Shown here piece after piece: positions 33,372 to 44,332 of a DNA stretch of 64,000 nucleotides. Position numbers and translations under genes: made by a program. Source of the stretch: Labia minor (lineage: Eukaryota > Arthropoda > Insecta > Dermaptera > Spongiphoridae); the NCBI GenBank assembly GCA_963082975.1, contig OY720344.1:71700546-71764545 (forward strand). The letters run 5' to 3'. Under the pieces are notes generated by a model, which ran no database searches, was not told where the DNA came from, and worked only from the letters and a program-made list of their open reading frames with translations. How positions within the stretch are numbered: position 1 is the first letter of the stretch; the number at the start of each line of letters is the position of its first letter.

Positions 33372-34310
33372 AAAAAAGGTACTCTGTTGTAATAATGACG
33401 CGCAATTTTGAATATCTATGATGCAAAATAATGAAGAAATAATAATTAATATCTGGACACGAAGATGTACAATTTCAGTGAAAATTATAATAAGCTAGAT
33501 AGAAGGCAAATTAAATTATAAATTAATTTATCTACATGTTAAACAAGCGGTTACTGGTTGGTGGATGGAATGCACTGGAATATATACATATAAAAAAACA
33601 ACAAAAGAACGAGCCCGGATTTATTTAATTTACCCCATTTATTGAAAGTAATCTAAATAAGTATGAATTCATAAATTGATATTGTTTGAAATAATTAAGT
33701 AATTAAAAATAAAACCTTTACCATTATTTACCATACCTTTAGGATAATAGGATTATAAAACAAATATAACAAATATAATATATACTTAACCAAAAATCAA
33801 AGATATTCTGATTTAATTAAATATTATTGAGTCAGAGTAATTTATTAAATTATTCTTTAACATAAAAAAAAAAATTAAAATGATGTATTATTAAAGAATC
33901 AGAGGTAGCTTTTATTTTATTACTGGTTTATAATCAAAAATTCTAAATTTAATTTTTAGTTTAGAAAGTTCTTTAAAAAATTATCGTTTAATTATCGTGT
34001 TCCAAAGTTTACACATTGCATTTTAAAAATATATATTTAAATATATTTGAGTAATATTTATATACTATAGATATATAAAGTAAATTTATATTAAAGAATT
34101 CTTAAAAAATAATTAATAAAATACAATTTTAATGAAATGAAATTGAATAAACTTTAATATGATTTGTTTTTAACATTTCTTAATGAATTTAAAACATTTT
34201 ATTTAAAAATTACAATTAAAATAAAATAAAAACGAATAATTTTATATTTATTGATTTTTTATAAAATTTGATACCTTGTCACTTAGCGTAACAGATTCTA
34301 CAAAAGTAGT
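33372..34310. other. AT-rich spacer
   Basis: Nothing recognised. Confidence 0.45.
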
Positions 34311-34315
34311 GGTAA

Positions 34316-34575
34316 TCGAGGATGGGCGCGCAGCTACAGCCAATGTTCTTTGTTCTGTTTTTCGGATGGTTAAACAATTTCAAGAACTCAACACATACCA
34401 AAGCTGATCATGGTTAGGTCACTAGAGATGAACATCGAACAAAAATTACCGTTTTATCCGAATGCAGGTTCTTAGGGACAGATACTGTACAATGGTACAA
34501 GCAAAGATTCGCATTGAAGATGTTCAGGATGTAAATGTGGGCATCAGGACAATTAGAAGAAGCCTTTGTATAAAT
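34316..34575 (+). pseudogene. Possible Tc1-like transposase N-terminal relic
   Basis: A GC-richer 260-bp island. Interrupted plus-strand frames give ATANVLCSVFRMVKQFQEL and, further on, NVGIRTIRRSL. The last resembles the RTIRRRL block at the end of the second helix-turn-helix in Tc1 transposases. Several stops, no catalytic motifs and no visible terminal repeats. Weak call. Confidence 0.35.
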
Positions 34576-35576
34576 ATGAATTATGTATAAATATATGTCC
34601 TGTTATTAAAAGTTATTAGAATGATTATGATAATTGAGAAAATAATTTGATAACTTTATTCAATTTAATGTGTGTGTAGCTATAACTCTTACAATATTAC
34701 TTGTTATACTAGTTCTTTTTTTTCCTGAAAAATTTTATATTCTTATAATAGAAGAATATATATTATACGATTTATAAGTTAATAATGCATATACTATGTA
34801 TATATAATAATTCAAATGAATAATGAAATATATAATATTATTTATATATGTATATATTTAATTATTAATATAAAAACAGAAAAAAAGATATGGAATGAAT
34901 AATTTATATTAATGCAGTGAAATATTTAAATTTATTTTTTAATTAATTAATTTATTTAATATACTTGTATGATGGGTAACAGAGTAGTTTATTTTCTTTA
35001 AGCGCAATGGAAGATAACTACTTCAGGGAGTGGCGTCCCTGCCCACATGTGAGCTCATGATTTCTACTCTCTCCTCTTGCGTAGAGAATCATGTCCTTTA
35101 CCCTTTGACACTTTTGAATCTATTTTCTTACTATTCCTTGATCCTATCAAAAAATCAATCTTTTATGAATGAGAGGAATTATATTATGGATTCACTTAAA
35201 CAAAAAAACAAAATTAAATTTTTGACTTTTTATAACATGTTAATCATCTTTCAATTTGATCTTTAAATTATTTCTAAAAACTACATTTACTAAAATACTA
35301 GTAAATTATTAACTATTAAATTTTACTAGAGATATAACTTAGTTACTTTATAAAAATAAATATTGTTAAAGTACAGTAACTAATTCAAATTTAACCAATA
35401 AACAATCTGACAATACAAGATTAAACTAGATATTATAGTTTCAAATTTTAAGATATTTATTTCGTAAATATATTGTTAGAAAATTTACAACTATTAAAAC
35501 GAAAAAAAAAACTTTACTTGATTCTGTATTATAATGTTTAGTTCTCTCTTAAATATAATATAAAGGTCGGATGTGC
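34576..35576. other. AT-rich spacer
   Basis: No gene supported; a 78-codon ORF at 35030-35266 has no family resemblance. Confidence 0.4.
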
Positions 35577-35678
35577 ATCATTACCGACCTACGGTAGTAA
35601 GGGAGGTATCTAGGCGCACGGCAGTATATGACGTCATCCAGCCATTCATGACGTCACAGCCTGGTCTTGCATATATAT
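35577..35678 (+). mobile_element. Family A, internally deleted fragment
   Basis: The family A 5' end (ACCGACCTACGGTAGTAAGG) is joined, through about 15 unrelated bases, to the later TGACGTCATCCAGCCATTCA block. The microsatellite region and the 3' end are missing. The fragment runs straight into family D. Confidence 0.75.
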
Positions 35679-35680
35679 TA

Positions 35681-35751
35681 CTAGCTGCTTCGAGCGCCTT
35701 CGGCGCTCTCCACACCTAAACGGGGGCTCCGCCCCCTGTACCCCCCCGAGT
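35681..35751 (+). repeat. Family D twin-hairpin repeat, copy 2
   Basis: CTAGCTGCTTC, then GAGCGCC-TTC-GGCGCTC (35692-35708) and GGGGGC-TCC-GCCCCC (35722-35736), then TGTACCCCC. Both hairpin stems are perfectly conserved relative to the copy at 11784, while the linker differs. Confidence 0.8.
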
Positions 35752-36300
35752 GTCCCTATTCTGAGCTATAACCATCTAACACCTACCCTGTCCCATCTCT
35801 CTCACGTTCCTTCCTACATTGTCCGCCCTGTTCACAATTGGTCTTCCAAACGGACGTTTTCCAATCGAACTCCCCACCAATATATTTTTCCTCTCCCATT
35901 CTAGCCACGTGCCCTGCCGATCCCAGCCTTCTCGCTTTTATAACCCTAACTATATCTAGAGATGCATAGAGGTCATGCAATTCCTTGTTATGCAGTCTCC
36001 GCCATTCCCCGGTGTCCTCATCTTTCTTTGGCCCATTAATGCTGGGAAGAATCCTATTCTCAAATACTCTGAATCTACTCTCATCTCCCAGGGTTATAGA
36101 CCATGCCTCCCACCCATATAATACAATTAATAATTTAATAATTTTGATCCCCTTTGATAATAATTTCTAGATTGCAACCTCGATTTAAATTCTTTGCAAA
36201 TATTATTCTCTCTGATACTAATTATTTTGTCTTATCACTATTAATTTCAAACCCCATCAATTTTCCTGCCTCGATTAATTTTTTTATGCTACTTTAAATG
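35752..36300 (-). pseudogene. LINE C C-terminal fragment, second longest copy
   Basis: The minus strand encodes GFEINSDK at the upstream end, DESRFRVFENRILPSINGPK, DTGEWRRLHNKELHDLYASL, DIVRVIKARRLGSAGHVARM, GEEKYIGGEFDWKTS, then frameshifts. The last block and the GATA tail are cut off where family D begins. Confidence 0.8.
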
Positions 36301-36729
36301 TTATTAATTTATTTAAAAAAAAATCAAAGTAAACAAAATAAAAATAAAATATAAAATTAGCATAACACTAAACTACTATAAAAATAATATTAAAAAATAT
36401 ATTATATATTAAAATCTTACGTGAAAATCCAATTATGAGATCAAATTTTCTTAATTAAAATAATTTACTCACATAATCTTAAAAATTAATAGTATTAAAT
36501 TATAGCCGTAATGTGAATGTTTTTAAAGTTTAAAAGGCCAATAAGATCAATTGAGATATTGTAAATATCAATAGATATATAAAAAGATTTTTATCTGCAC
36601 ATTGCTCAGAATTTAAATTACCGCCAAATTATCGCCACCAGCGCCTCTATGATCTAGTATCGTAACTAAACTATTTTTAATTATTATTCTTTATAATTTT
36701 TTTTAAAAATTTTCTAATTAAAAAATCGA
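36301..36729. other. AT-rich spacer
   Basis: Nothing recognised; a short GC-richer piece at about 36620-36650 (CGCCACCAGCGCCTC). Confidence 0.45.
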
Positions 36730-37035
36730 AAATCGGGCTTCGAGGTCTGGTGGCCAGCCCCTTTGTGCTTCCGTGTAAAAATTCCATGTCCCTGCGTGCG
36801 ATAGATTTGCCTGGAGCGCTCGGTCAGACAGACAGACAAACAGACACACACATTACACTTGCTTTTATTATATATATTATAAATAAAATAAAATTAAAAA
36901 TATTTATGTTATATCCATATCTGTTTTTTATTGCATTAATAGATACATTTAAATTATTTGAAATTGTTTCTGTAGCTGGAAATTAATTTACTTCAAGCCT
37001 TCGGTCGGTTCGGACCTGGCCACAGGTCAACTTAT
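36730..37035 (+). mobile_element. Chimeric element with a family A 3' end
   Basis: From about 36862 to 37035 this is the family A 3' portion, including the TCGGTCGGT box, GACCTGGCCACAGGTC hairpin and AACTTAT. The sequence before it (GCTTCGAGGTCTGGTGGCCA, CTGCGTGCGATAGATTTGCC, then a CAGA array) is not found in other family A copies. A different interior attached to the same 3' end is what rolling-circle elements often show. Confidence 0.65.
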
Positions 37036-38224
37036 TTTTGGTATATTTTACTGGTAAGGCCAAAAAACCGTGCTGAATTTCTAGGAATGAAATTTGAATT
37101 ACCACAACTTCTTCTCTGCATTATAATATGTATACCGGTCGCCCCCCCCCCCCCCCAGGTTCTTAATATTAATTTATTTTAGTTTAATGTATAAGGATAA
37201 AATAAATAAATAAGATCCACAAAATATAGGTTTTATACCGTTTATGTTAATCTTGAGTTTTACAATCATATAAATATAAATATAATGAACTATTGCCAAG
37301 CAAGCTGATGATCTATAAAGAATAATTATTAATAATTAGCAATATGTGTAACTTATTGAACTATTGCCAAATAAGTTTATTTTTTCTGAACTGTTCATAA
37401 AGGAGTCAGAACACTAAGTACATTTGTACCAATCCTTTCATATAGGAGTCGGACTGATTAATGGTTGCGTCGCGCTCAGCCGAGAGTTGGAATTTGAACG
37501 ACAGAAATGCCAACTATTTACATAGATGTCAAATTTAATATTATTTTTTTTTTTATATATATAAATACAATTATTTTTTTTTTTATTTTTAATGTCGCTA
37601 TTTGGCGCGACCATATTTTACTATTGAAACTCTGGCAAGAAAAGAGTTATCGAATATTTATTCACAAAATGCCAAAATAGCTTACAAAATTTTAAACCAC
37701 GTTCTGGGACGTCAATTAAAGTTGGTGAAGACAAAAGAAAGAAATTTATTCTCAGAAAAAAAATGGACTTTCTCTCCTCTTCTCTATATGAAATGATAAT
37801 TAATAATATTTATTGACATTAACATTAATAAAATATATATAAGTTCACTTATATATTATTTTAATTTTTTTTTAGAAAATTTTTATTTAATTTAAAGCAT
37901 AATTTTTATTTTTTTTATTTTTTTTTTTCAATAATACATAAATTATCATTTTATTAATGTATTTGATCTTTACAAAATAACATTATTTATTATTATAAAA
38001 AATAAAAAAATGTTTTTTAAAGAGAAAAATAAATGTTGGTTTTATTTAAATCTTTAAATATATTCTCATCAAAATCATATACATATTTAGATTGCTATCT
38101 ATAGTATTATATATCTTTTCTTTGTTATCAAGTCGACTCTCATATCTTCTTTCTAAACCACAATTATATAAATTTTAATTTATAAATAATAATTTGTTAT
38201 TTTTGAATATGTAGAAAAAATAAA
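37036..38224. other. AT-rich spacer with poly(C) run
   Basis: A 15-base poly(C) lies at 37142-37156. A GC-richer piece at about 37440-37510 has a B-box-like GTTCAAATTCC on the minus strand but no A box. The 64-codon ORF at 37602-37796 is unsupported. Confidence 0.4.
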
Positions 38225-38450
38225 TCGATCTACCCATATCTCTGTAGCACTACTGAACTTAGAAGTTCTTGGCCTCAGTAACCACATTTCTCCAAGTGTC
38301 CCTATCCTGAGTCACAGCCATCCAAACCCTACCCACTCCCATATCTCTCACGTCCCTTCCATGTACATTGTTCACCCACCGCGTCCTCGGTCTTCCAAGC
38401 GGACGTTTCCCAATCGGTCTCCCCACCAATATTTTTTCACCAAAAAATAA
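38225..38450 (-). pseudogene. LINE C 3' end fragment
   Basis: The minus strand reads VGRPIGKRPLGRPRTRWVNN, VHGRDVRDMGVGRVWMAVTQ, DRDTWRNVVTEAKNF, then a stop and a GATA-like tail. Open over 65 codons, so it is one of the younger 3' fragments, but it lacks the reverse transcriptase. Confidence 0.82.
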
Positions 38451-39125
38451 ATCCATAATTTATAAATATAATTATTCTTGAATTGAATTCAATAAAAGAA
38501 AACAATAAAAAATAATGTCAAATGGAGGATGTATAGTCATTTAAAATTCATGTGGATTACAATAAAATAATTATTTCATAAAAAAATGGATTTCATTTTT
38601 TATTTAAAAATAAATTTTAAATCAAAATATTTTCAAAGTTACGGCATAAGATAATTAATAAATCAATATCACTGTATGGATTTAAATTGGGGAAGGTTGC
38701 ATTTTTTATTAAAATACTTAAAAATAAACTCACATTGATGAGTGTTGTAGATTTTAACTATGGAAGGGATTTTACCTACATTTAAAAAATAAAAATTTAA
38801 TAAACATTCATAACCAAATATATAATAAGAATTTGTTTGAAAATTAATCGAAATATAAAATTGCATTGAGTTTTCAATTAATATAATAATAATAATGATA
38901 ATTAATTAAATATTATACAATATTTTAATTTCAATTTTCATCAAAGTTATCTTCAGGCTGTTAACATCACAACTGATAAACACCTTTATGAGTTTTGATT
39001 TTATAATTTTTTAAAATATATTTCTTTATTCTAGTTTAAATATTTATAAAAAGTGTAAATATTCTTCAAATATAATTAGAAGTTAATGTAATTTTAATTA
39101 TCTCTGGTGAATTTTAAAAGATTAG
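38451..39125. other. AT-rich spacer
   Basis: Nothing recognised. Confidence 0.45.
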
Positions 39126-39159
39126 ATGGCGGCACATATACTATTCCGTTTCAACCTCC

Positions 39160-39895
39160 TATCTAATATTTATGTTATATCCATATCTGTTTTTTACTAT
39201 CTCATAAGAGATAGAATTGCGATCACGAAAATTTTCGATTTTGAGATTTTGATGTTTTTATACGTTTTGAAGGTTCCTGAATCATTTTCACTAAGGTTGA
39301 GGAAAATGTCTGCGTGTGTGTATGTATGTAGACAAGATTGCGCAAAAACGGTTTGAGCTAGAATGATGAAATTTGGTACATGGACATTATTCAAAATTCA
39401 TAGTTTTCTATCAACTTTTGAGAAATGTAGCTCATACGGAAAAGGGTCATTACCTACAACGTTTTGATTTTTTTTCCTCTAAAGTGACCGTAAAAATAAA
39501 GATATATGTTTGATAATTTTTCACATGATTAATAATTGTATAAAACTGCTATATATAGAATTTCAGCTTGATTGAATCGCTGAGAGTACCAGAATTAATT
39601 TTTTAACACTGCAAATCTCACGCGCCAACACGTGCGATGGTGCCATCAATAAAAAGCCAAACATGCGCTGGTTTAATATTTATTATTTATAATTTATAAT
39701 TAATTAAATTTAATTTAAATATAATATATTATGTTATTTAATCCAATTCAAATTGCGAGATAGTCGAGTGGAGACACTCCAGCTAATTATTACATTAATA
39801 GATATATTAAAATAATTTGAAATTGTTTCTGTAGCTGGAAATTAATTTACTTCAAACCGTCGGTCGGTTCGGACCTGGCCACAGGTCAACTTATT
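39160..39895 (+). mobile_element. Family A 3' fragment split by a family B insertion
   Basis: The left piece ends TTATATCCATATCTGTTTTT at 39195. The right piece resumes ATTACATTAATAGATATATT at about 39788 and runs to the family A 3' end at 39895. In uninterrupted copies these two pieces are contiguous. Confidence 0.78.
39196..39782 (+). mobile_element. Family B Helentron-like element, nested in family A
   Basis: A full copy of 587 bp. The 5' end ACTATCTCATAAGAGATAG folds as a perfect hairpin (CTATCTC-ATAA-GAGATAG). The 3' end has GAGATAGT, the inverted partner of the first eight bases, followed by TCGAG and the TGGAG-ACA-CTCCA hairpin. The interior contains a GCTTGATTGAATCGCTGAGA block and pieces resembling a tRNA-like or SINE end (AAAAAGCCAAACATGCGCTG). 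No ORF of note. Confidence 0.82.
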
Positions 39896-40591
39896 CGTTA
39901 ATATAATAAGTAATACCAGTTTATCACACACCAGGAAAAATATCAATGCTTGTAATAAATATTTATTTATTTAATACGGAATAAAAAAACAAACATGAAA
40001 TTCAATTATATTTGTTTGCAGCAAGTAATTTATTTTTAATTCTATAAAAATGTAGGAAGGCTTTCGGGAAACGGATTTTTTTAAATAAATCAGTAGTTTA
40101 TTGATTATTGTTATATATTATAGATAATATTGTATAAATAAGTTATATATAAATGTTTATGTATAGAAAATAAAAACAAATATTTATGGAAATTTTCTTC
40201 CACTCCTTCCACTGTTTGTTCATTGATTTGTGCAATTTTATTTGTTATTGTAAACTCCAGGTTATTCCAATGTATATGTGGTAAAGATAAAAAACTAAGT
40301 ATTTTTTAGGATCAGGGAACAACGATGAAACTATTTTATTGGTATATTGTATACCATTATACAGAATAAATAGCATGGAGTAGTTGAAATATTTGAAATA
40401 AGGAGTAAATTGATTTGATTTAATTTAAATGTTTTTTGGAAATACGGGTACATATTAGGCCATTCACTAAGTTCAGACAGATAGATAGCGCCACTATGAA
40501 GAACTAGAATAGGACATCTTTCAAATGATATGTGTTAAGAATTTATAAAGATTAGACAATTAGTTGGCGAAATTTAGAATTTTTAGTGATC
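39896..40591. other. AT-rich spacer
   Basis: Nothing recognised. Confidence 0.45.
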
Positions 40592-40677
40592 TTTTAATAC
40601 AGGGGTGTCTAAACTATGACCATTCGAGGGCCACATAGCAAAAAAAAATATTCTAGGCCGCACATAAATATCATTTT

Positions 40678-41915
40678 ACCGACCGACGATAGTAAGGGAG
40701 GTATTGTTTTCACACCAAATTTCACATGTGGAGATTTTATCTCCACGAATCATGCATTTTCTTAACAAATAAGTTGACCTGTGGCCAGGTCCGAACCGAC
40801 CGACGTTTTGAAGTAAATTAATTTCCAGCTACAGAAACAATTTCAAATAATTTTAATATATCTATTAATGTAATAAAAAACAGATATGAATATAACATAA
40901 ATATTTTTAATTTTATTTTATTTATAATATATATGTAAGACCAGGCTGTGACGTCATGAATGGCTGGATGACGTCATATAATTTTAAATCAAGAAAAAAC
41001 TAATAAATATGATTTTCCAGAGGATAAAACCAATACAAAGTGTACGATTCGTGGTGATATATAAAAAAATCTCCTCATGTGAAATTTGGTGTGAAAATAA
41101 CCCTTCCCTTCCTATCGTCGATCGCTAATACTACCACTTCCGGTTTCCGGATTTGCACCAAAAGTTGATCAATTCATCCCACTGATGCATTAAGTAAATA
41201 TACCAAATTTCATCAAAATCTGTTGAGCCGTTCAGGCTGTACACATCTATACGGACGGACGGACAGACGGACAGACGGACAGACGGACGGACGGACAGAC
41301 ATCATGCTAAAAATACTTTTTTCTGTTAAGAAAATGCATGATTCGTGGAGATATGTAAAAATCTCCACATGTGAAATTTGGTGTGAAAACAATACCTCCC
41401 TTACTATCGTCGGTCGGTAAAAAAAGTATTTTTAGCATGATGTCTGTCCGTCCGTCTGTCCGTCTGTATAGATGTGTACAGCCTGAACAACTCAACCGAT
41501 TTTGATGAAATTTGGTATATTTACTTAATGCATCAGTGGGATGAATCGTTCAACCGATAGGAAGGGAAGGGTTATTTTCACACCAAATTTCACATGAGGA
41601 GATTTTTTTATATATCACCACGAATCATGCACTTTGTATTGGTTTTATCCTCGGGAAAATCATATTTATTAGTTTTTTCTTGATTTAAAATTATATGACG
41701 TCATCCAGCCATTCATGAGACGTTACAGCCTGGTCTTGCATATATATTATAAATAAAATAAAATTAAAAATGTTTATATTTATTATTTATGTATCCATAT
41801 CTGTTTTTTATTACATTATTAGATATATTAAAATTATTTGAAATTGTTTCTGTAGCTGGAAATTAATTTACTTCAAACCGTCGGTCGGTTCGGACCTGGC
41901 CACAGGTCAACTTAT
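40678..41915 (+). mobile_element. Family A, outer copy, split by a second family A
   Basis: The 5' part (40678-40768) ends CATGCATTTTCTTAACA and the remainder resumes at about 41419 with AAAAAGTATTTTTAGCATG. In the copy at 4356 these are contiguous. The outer copy also lacks most of the CCGGAAACCGGAAG block and ends normally with hairpin and AACTTAT at 41915. Confidence 0.82.
40769..41418 (-). mobile_element. Family A, inner copy, inserted in reverse into the outer copy
   Basis: A complete 650-bp copy on the minus strand: plus-strand start ATAAGTTGACCTGTGGCCAG, end ATCGTCGGTCGGT at 41418. It has the longest GACG/GACA microsatellite of the family here (about 41251-41302). This gives the exact insertion point and length of one full family unit. 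Confidence 0.87.
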
Positions 41916-42101
41916 TTTTTTTAGACCATATTGAAAAATTTTAAAAAGTCGGAAATATTTAAAAGTCTAATCCCAAAATCATTTTACCTTTTTGTTTTTT
42001 GTTTTTTAGAACCATATTGAAACAATTTAATATTTTCATAATTTGCGTTTGGGCCGCATCTCAAAGGGTTTTGGGCCGCATTAGACACCCCTGATTTAAT
42101 A

Positions 42102-44296
42102 TAAAAATTGTATCCGAAAGTTGTATCGCCCGCGAAAGCAACTATGTTAAATAATAAAATTCAATTTCGCGTAAGTCTTTTTTCTTGCTTATCATACAGA
42201 CTTATTGAATGGCTTGTTGATTATCCTAGCGATAAGATGTTTTTCAATTTTTATAGAGTTTTGCATTTAATTATTTTAATTTCACTTACCATAAGGGTCT
42301 TCCATGGATTATGAAAAAAATAAACAACTTTTTAACGTGATCCCTTATAATTAAAAAATAAAATCAATTTTTATTTTAATAATAAAATTCTCTGGTACCT
42401 TAAATGATTAAAAAAATTTATTCTACCTTGTAATTGTATCTCTTGGAATTTAAAAAAAAACAATTACCGATCATATTGTTTTTTTAATTTTCTCATTGAT
42501 CAAAGATTAAGTATATCCTAATTCTCATGGGAAATTCATTGATATGGAATTCTATCGATTAATATTATCAAGATTGAATTTTTTTCTAAATTCTCTAGGG
42601 TCCAGGTAGACCTAGGGATTATAATGGACAAATAAGAGTAGACATAAGCCGCTGATCCTAGATAGAGCTTAGAAGATTGGTTGAAGGATTGAGGAACTAA
42701 GCTCAAATGTGAACCCTCTTGTTGATTTACGTACTATGGTATTTTTCTCGTTCATTGTAAATCTTTCTCCATAGGTATCTATTTAAATAAATAAATATCA
42801 ATTGTTTAAATTGAAAAAAACAAAAACAAAGGCTTTTAAAAGGATTTGAAATTTCACTATAAAAATTAATTTTATTCAAGGGTAATTAAATTAAATTGGT
42901 TGTAAATAATAATTATGTATTAACAAATGTATTTCTTGTGTATAAGGATTTATCAATAATCAAAACTAAAGGCGGGGGAGAAAGCGATAGTTGTTCAGAT
43001 TGTAACATTTTATTTGACGAAAAAAGTAAATACCTTCTCAACCTGGCGTTTACTTTTTTCGGTTTACTATACATGTATAAATAATGAATAATAATATAGA
43101 ATACATATAGAATTTACATATACCGATATGTAATTTAATAAGTAGGAATAAAATAAAAAAAAGTTTAACATATAAGAATTATCTAATTTCTAGAAAAAAC
43201 GCAGTGATTTAGGTTATAATTATGGAGGGAAATTTACTGATTTAAAAAAGAATACAACATTCATATACAAATATATAATATAATAATAATATAATTATCT
43301 TTTTTTTAATTGGATTGAATTTTAAATAAATATTAATGTTGAATAAAATTTAATATTTTAAATTCAATATTTTAGTAAGTGTTACTATCTTCACACTGAG
43401 AGTACTAGAATCGATTAGTTTTGGTACATAGGTATATGTTAATATGTTAATAAGGAGGAGAAGAAATAATGTATTCTGCGCAGATTTAGGTAATTTAGGA
43501 ACTTCTAGAAATCTTAATAATGCTTAGAGCTAAGTAAAGAGTAATGGAAGAAAGGGAAGATCTGATGGGGGGCATTTTTATATTTTAAAATTACATTAAG
43601 AGAGGTGCAAAGTTTATTATGACTTCTAAAAGATACTATTTTGATACTTTTATTTTTAAGTAAATGATTTTTTATCATTCTGAAAATATTTAAAATCTGA
43701 TCTAAAATAGTTTAACAAGAAACGAAAAAGGAGAAGATTTAATCAATAGATGAAAGAAAATAGAAGTAAAAAGCATTTACTAACAGACATTTAATCAATC
43801 TTATGTTTTTATTTTAATTAAACATTTTTTAAAAATTATTTATCATCTTTTATCTAAATAAGAAAGAATATTAATTTTGTGTTTTGAAATTTTTCTAATA
43901 TTTGATTTAATATTATACAATTTGGCTTTAATCCCCATTAATATTCTCCTAAGATTAGAAAAAGTTTATAAGGTGAATCCCAGTCACTACCAACGAAGTT
44001 GGATGAGGAACCTAAATATTAGTATTGCCAGATAACACTTATATTTAATTATTAAAATTAAATATTCAAATTTAAAGTATTATAATTGAACTCATATTTT
44101 TGAATTTAATAGCAAATTGTTTTTCAAAATTGTCGATTTTATTTGCATATGCCTTATTACATAAAATTAGAGACAATTTAATTATTAATATTATTAAAAT
44201 CACATCACAAAAGAGAATTTGTCAAACATAATAAATAAAAAATAAATATTTTAATAAATTATATGAGAAATAATGATTTGGATTTAAAAAAAATTT

Positions 44297-44332
<36 letters not shown>

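Larger units (their letters stand above)
40600..42093 (+). mobile_element. hAT-type MITE carrying nested family A insertions
   Basis: Perfect 13-bp terminal inverted repeats, CAGGGGTGTCTAA at 40600 and TTAGACACCCCTG ending at 42093, are flanked by an 8-bp duplication with one mismatch (TTTTAATA at 40592-40599, ATTTAATA at 42094-42101). Subterminal GGCCACA/GGGCCGCAT motifs are typical of hAT elements with CAGGGGTGTC ends. Once the nested family A block (40678-41915) is removed, only about 255 bp remain, so it is non-coding. Confidence 0.88.

Noticed and set aside
37602-37796. 64-codon plus-strand ORF
   Set aside because: Moderate composition but no family resemblance, no splice acceptor at its start and no repeat partner; not enough to call a gene.
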